Shown: piece by piece, positions 33,588 to 42,690 of the stretch
Layout of the letters: the number at the start of each line of letters is the position of its first letter
How positions within the stretch are numbered: the first letter of the stretch is position 1
Origin: Gadus chalcogrammus
Taxonomy: Eukaryota > Chordata > Actinopteri > Gadiformes > Gadidae
Assembly (NCBI RefSeq): GCF_026213295.1
Contig: NC_079434.1
Location: 8,867,698-8,931,697 of the forward strand
DNA: 64,000 bases
Direction of reading: 5' to 3'
Translations under genes and position numbers: made by a program
Notes under the pieces: generated by a model
Database searches by the model: none
What the model saw: only the letters and a program-made list of their open reading frames with translations
Told to the model about the DNA's origin: nothing

Positions 33588-36116
33588 TTAATGGAGAATG
33601 AATGATCTTGTGGTGACCATCAGCTTTCGACCAACTTTGTACGCTGTAAGAGGGCGGTAATCTGTCAGCACATCTGGATCAAGGGCCACTAATTCTGCAC
33701 AGTGGGGTTCAACAAGCTCGTAAGACCTTAGATGTTCAATGTACCAGGATGAAAGTAATTTACAAATGAATGTCACATCATTGGAGTTGACAAGAACAGT
33801 CACAATCTTATGGAATTCTGGGAGGCCACTGCACTGCCCAGCAGCTAAAATCATGCCCTCCGCATACTGTGTTCCATGCAGGTGAACAGATTTGGACAGA
33901 GACACACTGTCTAGATGTGGGTACTTCTTTTGTATTGCACACTTTCGTAGTGGATCCAATTCGGAGACCCTGATGACTTTCACCTTTTCAACATACAGTT
34001 TTGTCTTGAAAAGGTTTTCATTATCCAGATGGTAGGCCATCATTTGCTGGTGCTTTGAGGAAAGAGTGAGCAGCACATTTTTCCAATTGTGAGTGTCGTG
34101 GATAACTTTTTTAAAGAAGCTATGCTTAGCTTCGAACCTCATCGTCCACAACTCCGTTAAAGGCCCATAGCAGCGGATGAGATGTGGGTAGTGGTCTATG
34201 AAGTGATGTTTTGGCCTCAATCTGAAGTCCGGAAAGGTAGTTGTGAGCAACTTGCGATGATCCAGTAGTTTACAGGATAAATAACACAATGCTTCCTCTG
34301 AGAGTCTGGTAGACACAACAATGTCAACAATTTCCTTAAGGTCCATTAAAATCTCCCATGCAGGCTCCTGTTCTGGTATCTTACATCCAATTATAAAAGG
34401 AAGTAGGCGCATTAGAGTCCAATTTTCATGTCCGTTACCACCAACAGTTCCTTTAACAAAGCTTGCTTTTGGAATTTTTTGTGGTTTGTTAACTTTGTCC
34501 GAGTCCTTGTATGGGAATGATTTAATGCAGTCGTTTAATGCATCAAATGTAAAGAAGCGTCTTGAGATCAGCTTTTTTAAACACAAAGACAATTCGACAG
34601 GTATGACACCTTCAAAAAGGTCATGCAAGACATCTGGAGGAAATCCAGTGACTGGATGAAAGAACGCCAGATGTTTGCTCAGAACACATTCCCGTTTCAC
34701 CCCTTTAATGCTTTGGAGGTTGTCATTTTGCCTAAGCTCTTCCAAAAAGGTGTCATGTTCATTAATATCCCTCAATTGAAAATCATTCACTTCAGTGGTT
34801 GCAATTTGGTCCCGACTTATCAAACAAAACCGACAGAACTTTTCAACATTAAAACTTTCATAGACGCCTGCAAGACTATGTGCTCCAAGGTTATCTGCAG
34901 ACACACAAAATATTGCACCCTTAACAAACTGACCTAAAATTTCAACAAAGATTCCTTCTTGTTCTAGACACTGTATATCTTTGATCAATGGTTCTAGAAA
35001 CTTTTCATAACCATGTTGTTTGACATCCTCACTTTTACCAAATAGAGCTAATTGAATTGAAGTGAGACTTGAACGGTATTTGGCTGGTACATTTAGAACA
35101 ACCCAATATACTGCAGTTATTTTATGAAGTTTTCTAGATGTACCCAGAGGGTTGCAAATTTCAAAATCATCGATATACAATGCCAAACTTATGCATATGT
35201 TTTTCTGTCCCAGTAACTTATTGTCCTTGTAATACTTGCCGTCTTGAAAAGACTTAAAGTGTCCGGATAAACTTTCTTGATTAAATACAATTTGGTCCAA
35301 AAAATCTGCCCTTCCTAGTAAAGTCTCAAGTACCTTAGTGACAGGAACATAAACAAAAGCATTTTTATGATCTCTGTTATAAAGATATTCTATGGGTTCT
35401 ATAAAACAAAATTTTTCCTTGAAATATGAATTCCTTCTGTAATCTGTAGATAGCAAACCTTTCTCTGATGTTGTTAGAAGGAGTGGATTAGTTTGAACTA
35501 TAGCATTAGAAATTTCTTGCAGAACAGAATCATTTACTTCAATGTTATGCTTTGAAAGGATATCTTTCACACTGTTGAGAGTATGAATGTTAGAAAAAGA
35601 CGGCAGGTTATGCAAATCCTCTACAATCTTTTGTGTTGAACTCCTTGACACATGTAAAACAGTTTGCATACATAGAAAAAGAGAGGCCAATTTATGCTGA
35701 AGTGTCTCACTATCCACATCTTCCGGAAACTCTTCAACCTCTGTTGGTCTCACACTATTGTGCAATGCAGTCCCAGTTTCACCATCAGATTGTTCACCAT
35801 CATTTCCAACATCTTCAGTATCGGCTCTTGCTATTGATCGAAAATCCCTAAGCGTACAATTCTTATGGCTTCGACTTCTGTGAGAACTGAAGGTTGAGCA
35901 AGTGTTCGTTTTAAAGTTGCATCTTCGAATGGGACATGGTACAGTTTCTCGTTGCTTTATATGATGCCCGAGGTGGTTCCAAAAAGCTTTTTCACTGCAA
36001 ATCTCTTTAAAATCACACAATTCACATTGAAATGTGGAATTTTCCTGAATTCTCACAGTTCTGTGTGATCTTGAGAGATGCGACTTTAATGCACCAAGTG
36101 TTTTAAATACACACAC
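33588..36116 (-). CDS. C2H2 zinc-finger / DDE transposase-like protein
   Basis: An open frame of 842 codons. The N-terminus has zinc-finger modules: a partial one (KSHLSRSH), then FQCELC...NHLGHH and VPCPIRRC...SHRSRSH within residues 1-85. The long central domain has features of a DDE transposase: first acidic box YIDDFEICNPLG (314-325), VSADNLGAH (405-413) with FCRFC after it, a D-x-x-H in PPDVLHDLFEG (493-503), and E662 in LWTMRFEAKHSFF. The layout recalls TNP2/CACTA-related (CMC group) transposases, but that placement is inference. The first codon of the frame is GTG after a splice-like ttcacacag, so an upstream exon holding the true Met and the first zinc-finger Cys is probably missing. 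No internal stops. The stop is 16 bases from the ATG of the SAMD3-like ORF. Widespread related fish proteins are uncharacterised. Confidence 0.6.
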   Translation of the reverse strand: MCVFKTLGALKSHLSRSHRTVRIQENSTFQCELCDFKEICSEKAFWNHLGHHIKQRETVPCPIRRCNFKTNTCSTFSSHRSRSHKNCTLRDFRSIARADTEDVGNDGEQSDGETGTALHNSVRPTEVEEFPEDVDSETLQHKLASLFLCMQTVLHVSRSSTQKIVEDLHNLPSFSNIHTLNSVKDILSKHNIEVNDSVLQEISNAIVQTNPLLLTTSEKGLLSTDYRRNSYFKEKFCFIEPIEYLYNRDHKNAFVYVPVTKVLETLLGRADFLDQIVFNQESLSGHFKSFQDGKYYKDNKLLGQKNICISLALYIDDFEICNPLGTSRKLHKITAVYWVVLNVPAKYRSSLTSIQLALFGKSEDVKQHGYEKFLEPLIKDIQCLEQEGIFVEILGQFVKGAIFCVSADNLGAHSLAGVYESFNVEKFCRFCLISRDQIATTEVNDFQLRDINEHDTFLEELRQNDNLQSIKGVKRECVLSKHLAFFHPVTGFPPDVLHDLFEGVIPVELSLCLKKLISRRFFTFDALNDCIKSFPYKDSDKVNKPQKIPKASFVKGTVGGNGHENWTLMRLLPFIIGCKIPEQEPAWEILMDLKEIVDIVVSTRLSEEALCYLSCKLLDHRKLLTTTFPDFRLRPKHHFIDHYPHLIRCYGPLTELWTMRFEAKHSFFKKVIHDTHNWKNVLLTLSSKHQQMMAYHLDNENLFKTKLYVEKVKVIRVSELDPLRKCAIQKKYPHLDSVSLSKSVHLHGTQYAEGMILAAGQCSGLPEFHKIVTVLVNSNDVTFICKLLSSWYIEHLRSYELVEPHCAELVALDPDVLTDYRPLTAYKVGRKLMVTTRSFILH

Positions 36117-36119
36117 ACA

Positions 36120-36662
36120 GTCTGTGTGAACACAGGGCCAGTGCGCACCTGTTCCGTGACGAAGTCAAGGTTTTGCTATGTTTAACTACCGAAACAGAGT
36201 CTGGCCAGCAAACTTCCCCCTATCGTTGCCTCAAAAGCTATTTTCATAACACTACAACTAAGATTTTGGAGTTGCAAAAGGGTAGACGTCTTTCTGAGGT
36301 TAGGCTAAACAGTTGATTGTCCAGTGAGCACATGTCGGAATTTGAACTTCCCCTGTTAGGCTTCAGTTGCGTTTCCCCTTTGGGTTGCGTGAATTATTTT
36401 TGTTTCGTTTGTTTAATCCTTTTGGTAGTGCTGTGGCAACGTGGTTAGTGTCAATTGTTTTCGGACAATTGTCTCGGGAGCACGTCTGAAGGATCTTGGG
36501 GGTTGTCTGCTAGCAGATCGCCTTTCAAACCGGCTGGTTTACAGTGCATAAATACCCACCGCAAGCTGCATGAACACTACGGTCAGGATTATTTAGTTTT
36601 GGATAGGCAGTTAGTGGGGAAGTTCCAATTCTATTTGCATCCCAATAATCAACAGTCTTGTC
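36120..36662 (+). other. Retroelement leader region without an LTR
   Basis: Lies between the 5' end of the minus-strand transposase-like ORF and the gag start. A direct reading finds none of the LTR boxes (tgtgtgacggtcac, gcctataaagcagc), so the 5' LTR is absent or replaced. A small inverted repeat (caattgttttcggacaattg) occurs at 36451-36470. No primer-binding site was identified with confidence. Confidence 0.5.
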
Positions 36663-36950
36663 ATGGCTTCTGTCAGTAGTTTTGTTCAGTCTCCCGTTGA
36701 GGCAATTTTGAATAGTTGCACAAAAGACCAACTTTTGAAGCTCGTGGAGCATTATGGTGTTGACATTGGGGATGAAAAGTTAAAGGAGGAAATTAAAGGG
36801 GCATTGAGGGCTTCTTTAATTGAGAGTGGTGTGTTGCCAGCCAGCCACAGTGCAAAGTAATGCTGCGGTTGAGTCTGTTTCTCCTCCTGTAGGTCTAACA
36901 TTTGAGCAGCAGAAGGAGCTGTTGCTGTTGACATTAAATGCAGAGATGCA
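36663..36950 (+). pseudogene. Gag N-terminal part, frame disturbed by two duplications
   Basis: The ATG at 36663 opens a 65-codon frame with the motif DQLLKLVEHYGVDIGDEKLK, typical of fish gypsy Gag N-termini, ending at TAA 36858. A 4-bp direct doubling (ccag, 36837-36844) throws the frame, and an 8-bp doubling (gcagagat, 36940-36955) brings it back, since together they add twelve bases. The frame between the two is open. ORF1 as it stands restarts at the ATG at 36954, within the second doubling. Confidence 0.75.
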
Positions 36951-36953
36951 GAG

Positions 36954-39953
36954 ATGGAGAAAGAACATCTACGACAGTCTTTGGAAAAGGATCAGTTAAA
37001 TGCGGAGATGGAGAAAGAACATCTAAAACAGTCTTTGGAAAAGGATAAATTAAATGCGGAGATGGAGAAAGAACATCTAAAACAGTCTTTGGAAAAGGAA
37101 AAATTGGGGTTGCAACAGTACCGATTAGCCCTTATTAAAGCAGGAATGATTGTGGGTAATGCTGAGGGATCAGGATCGTCTGAAGAACCCGCTACAGCAC
37201 AGGTAAAAGGGTTTGATGTGGTTCGTAATTTGCGTCTTATACCAAAGTTTGACGAGAAAGATCCAGACACATTTTTTATCCTTTTTGAACGTGTAGCCGA
37301 TATGAGAGGTTGGCCTGAAACTGACCGGGTTGTTATGTTACAATCAGTGTTCACCGGAGAAGCCCAGGAAGCTTATTCCGCTCTTAGTGCAGTGGAGTGT
37401 CAGACCTATTCCACTGTAAGAGATGCAGTTCTTAGAGCATACGAGTTGGTGCCAGATGCTTATAGGCAACGCTTCAGGTCCTGGGAAAAGGCTGATAAAC
37501 AGACAAACGTGGAATTTGCAAGAGAGTTGTCTAAACATTTCAATAGATGGTGTTCAGCAGTAGGGGTCATTACATTTAAAGATCTCTGTGACCTCATTGT
37601 ATTGGAACAGTTCAGAGATTGTCTCCCATCGGAAGTTGCCACTCATATTGATGAGCGTGGAGTGAAAACTGTTAATGAAGCAGCAATTCTGGCAGATAAA
37701 TATATTATGGCTCGAAAAGGAAAGTTGGGGAGAAGCCGTATTCCAGATGTGCAGACTAAGAACATTGGCCGCTCTGCTAAAATGTCGTGGTCGGAGTCTG
37801 CAAAGCCGAACCGTAGTTCACGTTCAGGTGGCTTTGATGATGTTTGTAATTACTGCCGTGAGCGAGGACACTGGAAAGCGGATTGCACCTGGCTGAAGAG
37901 CAGATTTAACCGAGGAGGCAATACATTTCCTAAACCAGCTGCCTTAAGTGTTCCAATTAGGAACCTTCCAGTTGTTTCTGATAAAGTTCTTGAGGCAGTT
38001 AAAACTGGAAATGGGAATTTTTCTGGTTTTGGAGCATTTGTCTCGGATGGATTTGTATCTGTGTCTGGTGGTAGGGATAAAGTGCCAGTAAAAATTCTAC
38101 GAGATATAGGAGCAAAGGACTCGTTCATATTATCTTCTGTTGTGAAGTTTTCTCAGGACACTGACACAGGTGACTGTCTGCTAGTGCAGGGAATGGGCTT
38201 AGAAACTCTCAGTGTTCCTTTGCACAAAGTTAGTTTGGCTTGTGGCTTTGTGACTGGTGATGTCCACCTCGGGGTTCGTCCTGCTTTGCCACTCAGTGGA
38301 GTCCATGTTGTTCTTGGTAATGATTTAGCTGGCAATCATGGCTGGGTTGATGGTGCCCCACCTGATACATATACTCCGTTGATGAATAACCCAGCTGATT
38401 GTAAGATTGAATTCCCTGAGGTATTTACCGCTTGTGCTGTAACACGGGCAATGGCGGCAAAAGATTCGGAACCTCAAGATTTTGCCGTTGACCATGAAGA
38501 ATTGGACTGTGGGAGGGATTTGCATGTACCGGATTCTCTGTCTATCTCCCAGCAGGAACTTATCACTGAACAACAGGCGGGTGCTTCGTTGAGTGAACTG
38601 TTTGATCAGGTGCGGCCTAGCGTTGAAGCTCGGAGTGCAGCTAGTGGGTACTTTCTGCAGAATGAGGTATTGGTCCGTAAGTGGGTCCCACAGGGCATGG
38701 ATGGTGTTGGTGATCCAGTTTACCAAGTAGTAACACCAACTAAGTATCGAAATAAAGTGATGCAGTGTTCTCATGACCAGACTGGGCATCTGGGAGTTAA
38801 GAAAACGTACTGTCACATTCTGCGGTATTTCTTTTGGCCTCGTCTTAAGCGTGATGTGGCAGGGTATATCAAGAGCTGTCATACTTGTCAATTTACAGGT
38901 AAACCCAATCAGACAATTAAGCCTGCCCCACTCTCTCCAATCCCTGCAGTGGATAACCCATTTGAACACATAATAATTGATTGTGTTGGACCTTTGCCGA
39001 AGTCAAAATTTGGTTCAGAGTATTTGTTAACTGTCATGTGTCAGGTTACACGCTATCCTGCCGCCTATCCGTTGCGTACAATTACAGCCAAATCTGTAGT
39101 TAAGGCTTTAACTCAGTTCTTCACAATATTCGGCATACCAAAGATTATTCAGAGCGATCAAGGGTCAAATTTTTCTTCAAATTTGTTTTCCCAAGTTCTA
39201 AAGCAACTTAACATCAAACATAGTCAAGCATCTGCATATCATGCACAAAGCCAAGGAGCTTTAGAACGCTTTCATCAAACTCTGAAGTCTTTATTGCGAG
39301 CTTATTGTACAGAGATGCAGAGGGACTGGGAGGAAGGTCTGCCATGGTTGCTTTTAGCAGCAAGGGAGGTGTGTCAAGAAAGTACTGGATTCAGTCCAAA
39401 CGATTTGGTCTTTGGTCACCGAGTACGTGGTCCTTTGGCAGTGCTTCGAGATGAGTGGTACACAGAGGAACCTCCGTTCAATTTGAGAGTGTATGTAAAC
39501 GGGTTCAGATACCGGCTTTACATGGCTGGCCAATTGGCAAAACGGAACTTGGAAAAAACACAGGGAAAAATGAAGCGTTTGTATGATCGATGTTCTGAGA
39601 GACGACAGTTTAGTAAGGGTGACCAAGTGTTGGCTTTGCTACCAATTGTGGGGTCACCATTTCAAGCTAAATTCAAGGGTCCATATACTGTAGAACGTCA
39701 ACTCAGTGAACTAAACTACTTAATATCCACTCCAGATCACAGGAAAATAAACCAACTTTGCCTCATAAATCTGCTGAAACCATATTATGGTCGTGAATGT
39801 CCCCAGAATGAATCTGAGGGTTCACACAATCCATCTGAAGTGAGCCCAGTGTTGTCTGCTGGTACAGTGATGCAATCAGGTTTTGGTGGGGGAGAGGAGG
39901 TGGCAGTGCCAGATGATTCTGTACTGCATGGTCGTCTGAAGAACTCTGTCTAA
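36954..39953 (+). CDS. Gag-protease-integrase polyprotein (ORF1), 999 aa
   Basis: Three near-identical heptad-like repeats (EKEHLKQSLEKDKLNAEM, residues 1-50) form a coiled coil. The capsid-like Gag region follows, then a CCHC zinc knuckle (CNYCRERGHWKADC, from residue 298). The protease region has RDIGAKDSF near residue 383, where retropepsins have Asp-Thr-Gly; here it is Asp-Ile-Gly. Integrase: HHCC module (His 607, GHLGVKK, CHTC), catalytic Asp 676 (IIDCVGP), Asp 735 (QSDQGSNF) and Glu 771 (ALERFHQ), a standard D,D35E spacing; then a GPY/F-like KFKGPYTVERQ near residue 905. In Gmr1-like elements this integrase-before-RT order is the rule. All frames are open, but the protease substitution may impair maturation. 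Confidence 0.88.
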   Translation: MEKEHLRQSLEKDQLNAEMEKEHLKQSLEKDKLNAEMEKEHLKQSLEKEKLGLQQYRLALIKAGMIVGNAEGSGSSEEPATAQVKGFDVVRNLRLIPKFDEKDPDTFFILFERVADMRGWPETDRVVMLQSVFTGEAQEAYSALSAVECQTYSTVRDAVLRAYELVPDAYRQRFRSWEKADKQTNVEFARELSKHFNRWCSAVGVITFKDLCDLIVLEQFRDCLPSEVATHIDERGVKTVNEAAILADKYIMARKGKLGRSRIPDVQTKNIGRSAKMSWSESAKPNRSSRSGGFDDVCNYCRERGHWKADCTWLKSRFNRGGNTFPKPAALSVPIRNLPVVSDKVLEAVKTGNGNFSGFGAFVSDGFVSVSGGRDKVPVKILRDIGAKDSFILSSVVKFSQDTDTGDCLLVQGMGLETLSVPLHKVSLACGFVTGDVHLGVRPALPLSGVHVVLGNDLAGNHGWVDGAPPDTYTPLMNNPADCKIEFPEVFTACAVTRAMAAKDSEPQDFAVDHEELDCGRDLHVPDSLSISQQELITEQQAGASLSELFDQVRPSVEARSAASGYFLQNEVLVRKWVPQGMDGVGDPVYQVVTPTKYRNKVMQCSHDQTGHLGVKKTYCHILRYFFWPRLKRDVAGYIKSCHTCQFTGKPNQTIKPAPLSPIPAVDNPFEHIIIDCVGPLPKSKFGSEYLLTVMCQVTRYPAAYPLRTITAKSVVKALTQFFTIFGIPKIIQSDQGSNFSSNLFSQVLKQLNIKHSQASAYHAQSQGALERFHQTLKSLLRAYCTEMQRDWEEGLPWLLLAAREVCQESTGFSPNDLVFGHRVRGPLAVLRDEWYTEEPPFNLRVYVNGFRYRLYMAGQLAKRNLEKTQGKMKRLYDRCSERRQFSKGDQVLALLPIVGSPFQAKFKGPYTVERQLSELNYLISTPDHRKINQLCLINLLKPYYGRECPQNESEGSHNPSEVSPVLSAGTVMQSGFGGGEEVAVPDDSVLHGRLKNSV

Positions 39954-39958
39954 AGAAT

Positions 39959-41356
39959 ATGGATGGCTTGTTGTCTCATTTGTCTGTTGAGAAGCGAACT
40001 GAGTTAGCTGTACTGATTGCAAGCTATCCAGGGTTATTTGGAGACACGCCGTCTAGGACAAATCTGGTGGAGCACGATATCGACGTTGGCGACGCTAAGC
40101 CCATCCGGCAGAGATTTGACAGAGTCTCTGAAGAGAAGAGGAAAATATTGGACCGTGAAGTAAACTACATGTTGGACAATCAAATTGCAGTACCCTCCTC
40201 TTCCAGTTGGGCATCTCCATGCGCGTTAGTTAAGAAATCCGATAAATCACCTCGATGTTGCACCGATTTTCGTAAAGTGAATACAGTGACCAAGTCTGAT
40301 TCCTTTCCACTGCCTCGGATGGAGGATTGTATTGACCAGGTTGGTGCAGCAAAGTTTGTAAGCAAATTTGATTTGTTAAAAGGGTACTGGCAGGTTCCAT
40401 TAACTCCAAGAGCTCGGGAAATATCTGCCTTTATTACACCGTCCGGCCTGTTCTCGTATACTGTTATGGGTTTTGGTTTGCGCAACGCACCAGCTACATT
40501 TCAACGGTTAATGAATATGGTTGTTAACAGACTTGAAGGTTGTACGGTATATTTGGACGATGTCGTGATTTACAGTAACACCTGGGAGGATCATCTAAGT
40601 CGCATCCGGGCTTTGTTTGAACGATTTGCAAATGCGAATTTGACAGTAAACTTGGCTAAATGTGAGTTTGCAAAAGCTACGGTGACATATCTTGGCAAAG
40701 TAGTGGGCCAAGGTCATGTGCGTCCAGTTCATGCAAAGGTGACTGCTGTTGAGGAGTTCCCTGTTCCCACTATGAAAAAAGAATTAATGAGGTTCCTAGG
40801 ATTGGTTGGCTATTATCGCTGTTTTTGCCGTAATTTCTCGACAGTGGTGGCCCCTCTGACCGACTTGTTGAAGATCAAGTCTAAATACATCTGGTCCACC
40901 TCATGTCAGCAAGCCTTCACTGTTGTTAAAACCCTGTTATGCTCTGCGCCAGTCCTCCTAGCTCCCAGACTGGATCAGGCATTTACACTACATGTTGATG
41001 CCAGCCATGTTGGAGCAGGTGCGGTACTCCTCCAGGCTGATGGAAAAGGTATCGAACATCCGGTTAGCTTCTATTCCAAGAAGTTCAACGCTTACCAACT
41101 GAACTACTCAGTTATCGAAAAAGAAGCATTGGCATTAGTTCTGGCTCTGCAACATTTCAATGTGTACCTCGATTCTGGAATGCCAATTGTTGTATTCACT
41201 GACCATAACCCTCTCACCTTCTTGAATTCTTTGCAGAACCCTAATCAGAGGCTTATGCGGTGGGCTCTGTTTTTGCAGCCGTACAACCTAGACATCCGTC
41301 ATATTAAGGGCACCCACAACGTCATGGCGGATGCTTTGTCCCGTGCGCCTTTGTAA
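39959..41356 (+). CDS. Reverse transcriptase-RNase H (ORF2), 465 aa
   Basis: Ty3/gypsy RT with KSDKSPRCCTDFRKVN, the FDLLKGYWQVPL box and the catalytic YLDD (residues 198-201), followed by connection and RNase H with acidic residues in HVDASHVGAG, VIEKEALAL, FTDHNPL and VMADALSR. All catalytic positions are present and no stop interrupts it. It begins five bases after the ORF1 stop (TAAAGAATATGG) in the -1 frame relative to ORF1, and its own frame stays open back to 39917. Expression could use -1 frameshifting in the overlap 39917-39953 or reinitiation at the nearby ATG; no classic slippery heptamer is obvious. A 3' untranslated region of about 98 bases leads to the LTR. Confidence 0.9.
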   Translation: MDGLLSHLSVEKRTELAVLIASYPGLFGDTPSRTNLVEHDIDVGDAKPIRQRFDRVSEEKRKILDREVNYMLDNQIAVPSSSSWASPCALVKKSDKSPRCCTDFRKVNTVTKSDSFPLPRMEDCIDQVGAAKFVSKFDLLKGYWQVPLTPRAREISAFITPSGLFSYTVMGFGLRNAPATFQRLMNMVVNRLEGCTVYLDDVVIYSNTWEDHLSRIRALFERFANANLTVNLAKCEFAKATVTYLGKVVGQGHVRPVHAKVTAVEEFPVPTMKKELMRFLGLVGYYRCFCRNFSTVVAPLTDLLKIKSKYIWSTSCQQAFTVVKTLLCSAPVLLAPRLDQAFTLHVDASHVGAGAVLLQADGKGIEHPVSFYSKKFNAYQLNYSVIEKEALALVLALQHFNVYLDSGMPIVVFTDHNPLTFLNSLQNPNQRLMRWALFLQPYNLDIRHIKGTHNVMADALSRAPL

Positions 41357-41454
41357 CTCACAAAGTGAAATTGAAAGTGTGTATTCTGTTGCATTGTACA
41401 GGAGTTTATGCCCTTTATGAATGTACGGGGTAGAACTCCTGTCTTATGGGGGGA

Positions 41455-41701
41455 TGTGTGACGGTCACAGGGTTGCCTTGTGTGGTGGTGGTGCTGCTTC
41501 TGGTGTGTTCTGTGTTGCAGGTTGCTGGTTGGTGGATTATCACCTAACGAGATGCAGCTCACCTGAGCAGGCTGGGCTCAGGAGCCTATAAAGCAGCCCG
41601 ATCAAGTGACTCTGTCTCTTCCTGGCCTGCAGCCCGATCCTTAGTTTCTGTTATGTTTGTTTGTTCACGGTATTCTTTAATAAATTCATTAAGTTCATAC
41701 A
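41455..41701 (+). mobile_element. 3' LTR of Gmr1-like element
   Basis: 247 bp, TGTGTGACGG ... TTCATACA, with a TATA-like agcctataaagcagcccg near 41583 and an aataaa signal at about 41680. It directly follows the purine-rich tract. The right flank (agaccatgtgtgg) differs from the flank of the solo copies (ctgtaaaa), which fixes the right end. Confidence 0.85.
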
Positions 41702-42690
41702 AGACCATGTGTGGCCTCCCCTTCAATGGTACAACCGTTGAGCCAGGTTGTAGCAGTGTTACTGATTCAACCATCATTCAACCATAATCTAAACAATGGT
41801 AAGCCTCTCATTTAGGTTGATTTAGTATTGAAACAATGTTACTGATTCAACCATCATTTAAACATTTGTCAGCTGCTTTATTTGAGGCGAAGAAGACTGA
41901 AACGAAATGCAGGGAAACCTGAAAGTTGGTAAGCATGTTTTTTTCAAACTCATTTGTCACAAAACCATGTTGTAGATGATATTTATTCACGGTTCTCGGC
42001 CACACGAATGGCAACAATCAAATCAAATAAGACCAATCACACTTTCATTAATTAATTTAAACTTTATTTGGACAGTGAGACCATAAAACACTCCTTCTGC
42101 CTTTTCAAATTCATATTTCCACCGGTGAAGTAGGTGTCCTCTTCACCCCTCCCACCCGCTCAGGAGCGTACCGTAGCCACCGTTTTACAGTATTGGAGAA
42201 GTCCAAATGAGAATTTTTTTTATCGTAGGCCTACTGTCTTGCAGCGGCTGAAAGAGACAAGAAACTAAATGAATAAAAGATAAATAAAACGTTCTCTTAT
42301 TTATAGCCTACAAGTAAATAAAAGACTTAGGCTACAGTAGAAAACACAATATAGGCCTAGACTACCACTCATCTGTACAGTAACATAAGAAGATATGCGA
42401 TAAAATAAAAAGACTGTAAAAAGGGGGAAACAGCTGTTTCCAAAGGTAATACAATCTGTGTTTTTGCACCTCTAAAGTTCTCCAATCGACTTGTCATTGG
42501 CTTAAAACGATTCTCGATGCATGGAATGTTGCACCCTGACCCCGTAACGTCACATAAACATAAATATTTTTCAGTGAAGATTCCTGATGGAATTCTTGAA
42601 CAGAGATATGGTTATTTTTACAATCAGTGCTTCTATCCAGTTATAGCCTACACATCATTGCAGTTTTTAGGGTTACTAGGCAAAACGTAG
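41702..42690. other. Dispersed repeat and gene-free sequence
   Basis: 41760-41875 holds two copies of ttactgattcaaccatcatt plus the ttgatttagtattgaaaca box also found next to the solo LTRs. From 41880 to 42690 I see no gene; it is AT-rich with scattered simple repeats. Confidence 0.45.

Larger units (their letters stand above)
36663..41701 (+). mobile_element. Gmr1-like Ty3/gypsy retrotransposon, 5' LTR missing
   Basis: The order of domains is gag (with zinc knuckle), protease, integrase, then reverse transcriptase and RNase H. That is the order of the Gmr1 lineage first described from cod, in which integrase precedes RT, unlike other Ty3/gypsy elements. A purine-rich tract (gtcttatgggggga, 41441-41454) abuts the 3' LTR at 41455. 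Three solo LTRs of the same family lie in the tandem array, about 99 percent identical by eye. Most coding capacity is open, suggesting recent activity, but the missing 5' LTR and small gag lesions mean this copy cannot complete a normal cycle. Confidence 0.85.

Noticed and set aside
36120..36450. 5' LTR of the Gmr1-like element
   Set aside because: Compared box by box with the 3' LTR; none of its characteristic segments occur here.
39917..39953. Programmed frameshift as an established feature
   Set aside because: No clear slippery heptamer or structure could be verified by reading; left as a question rather than a feature.
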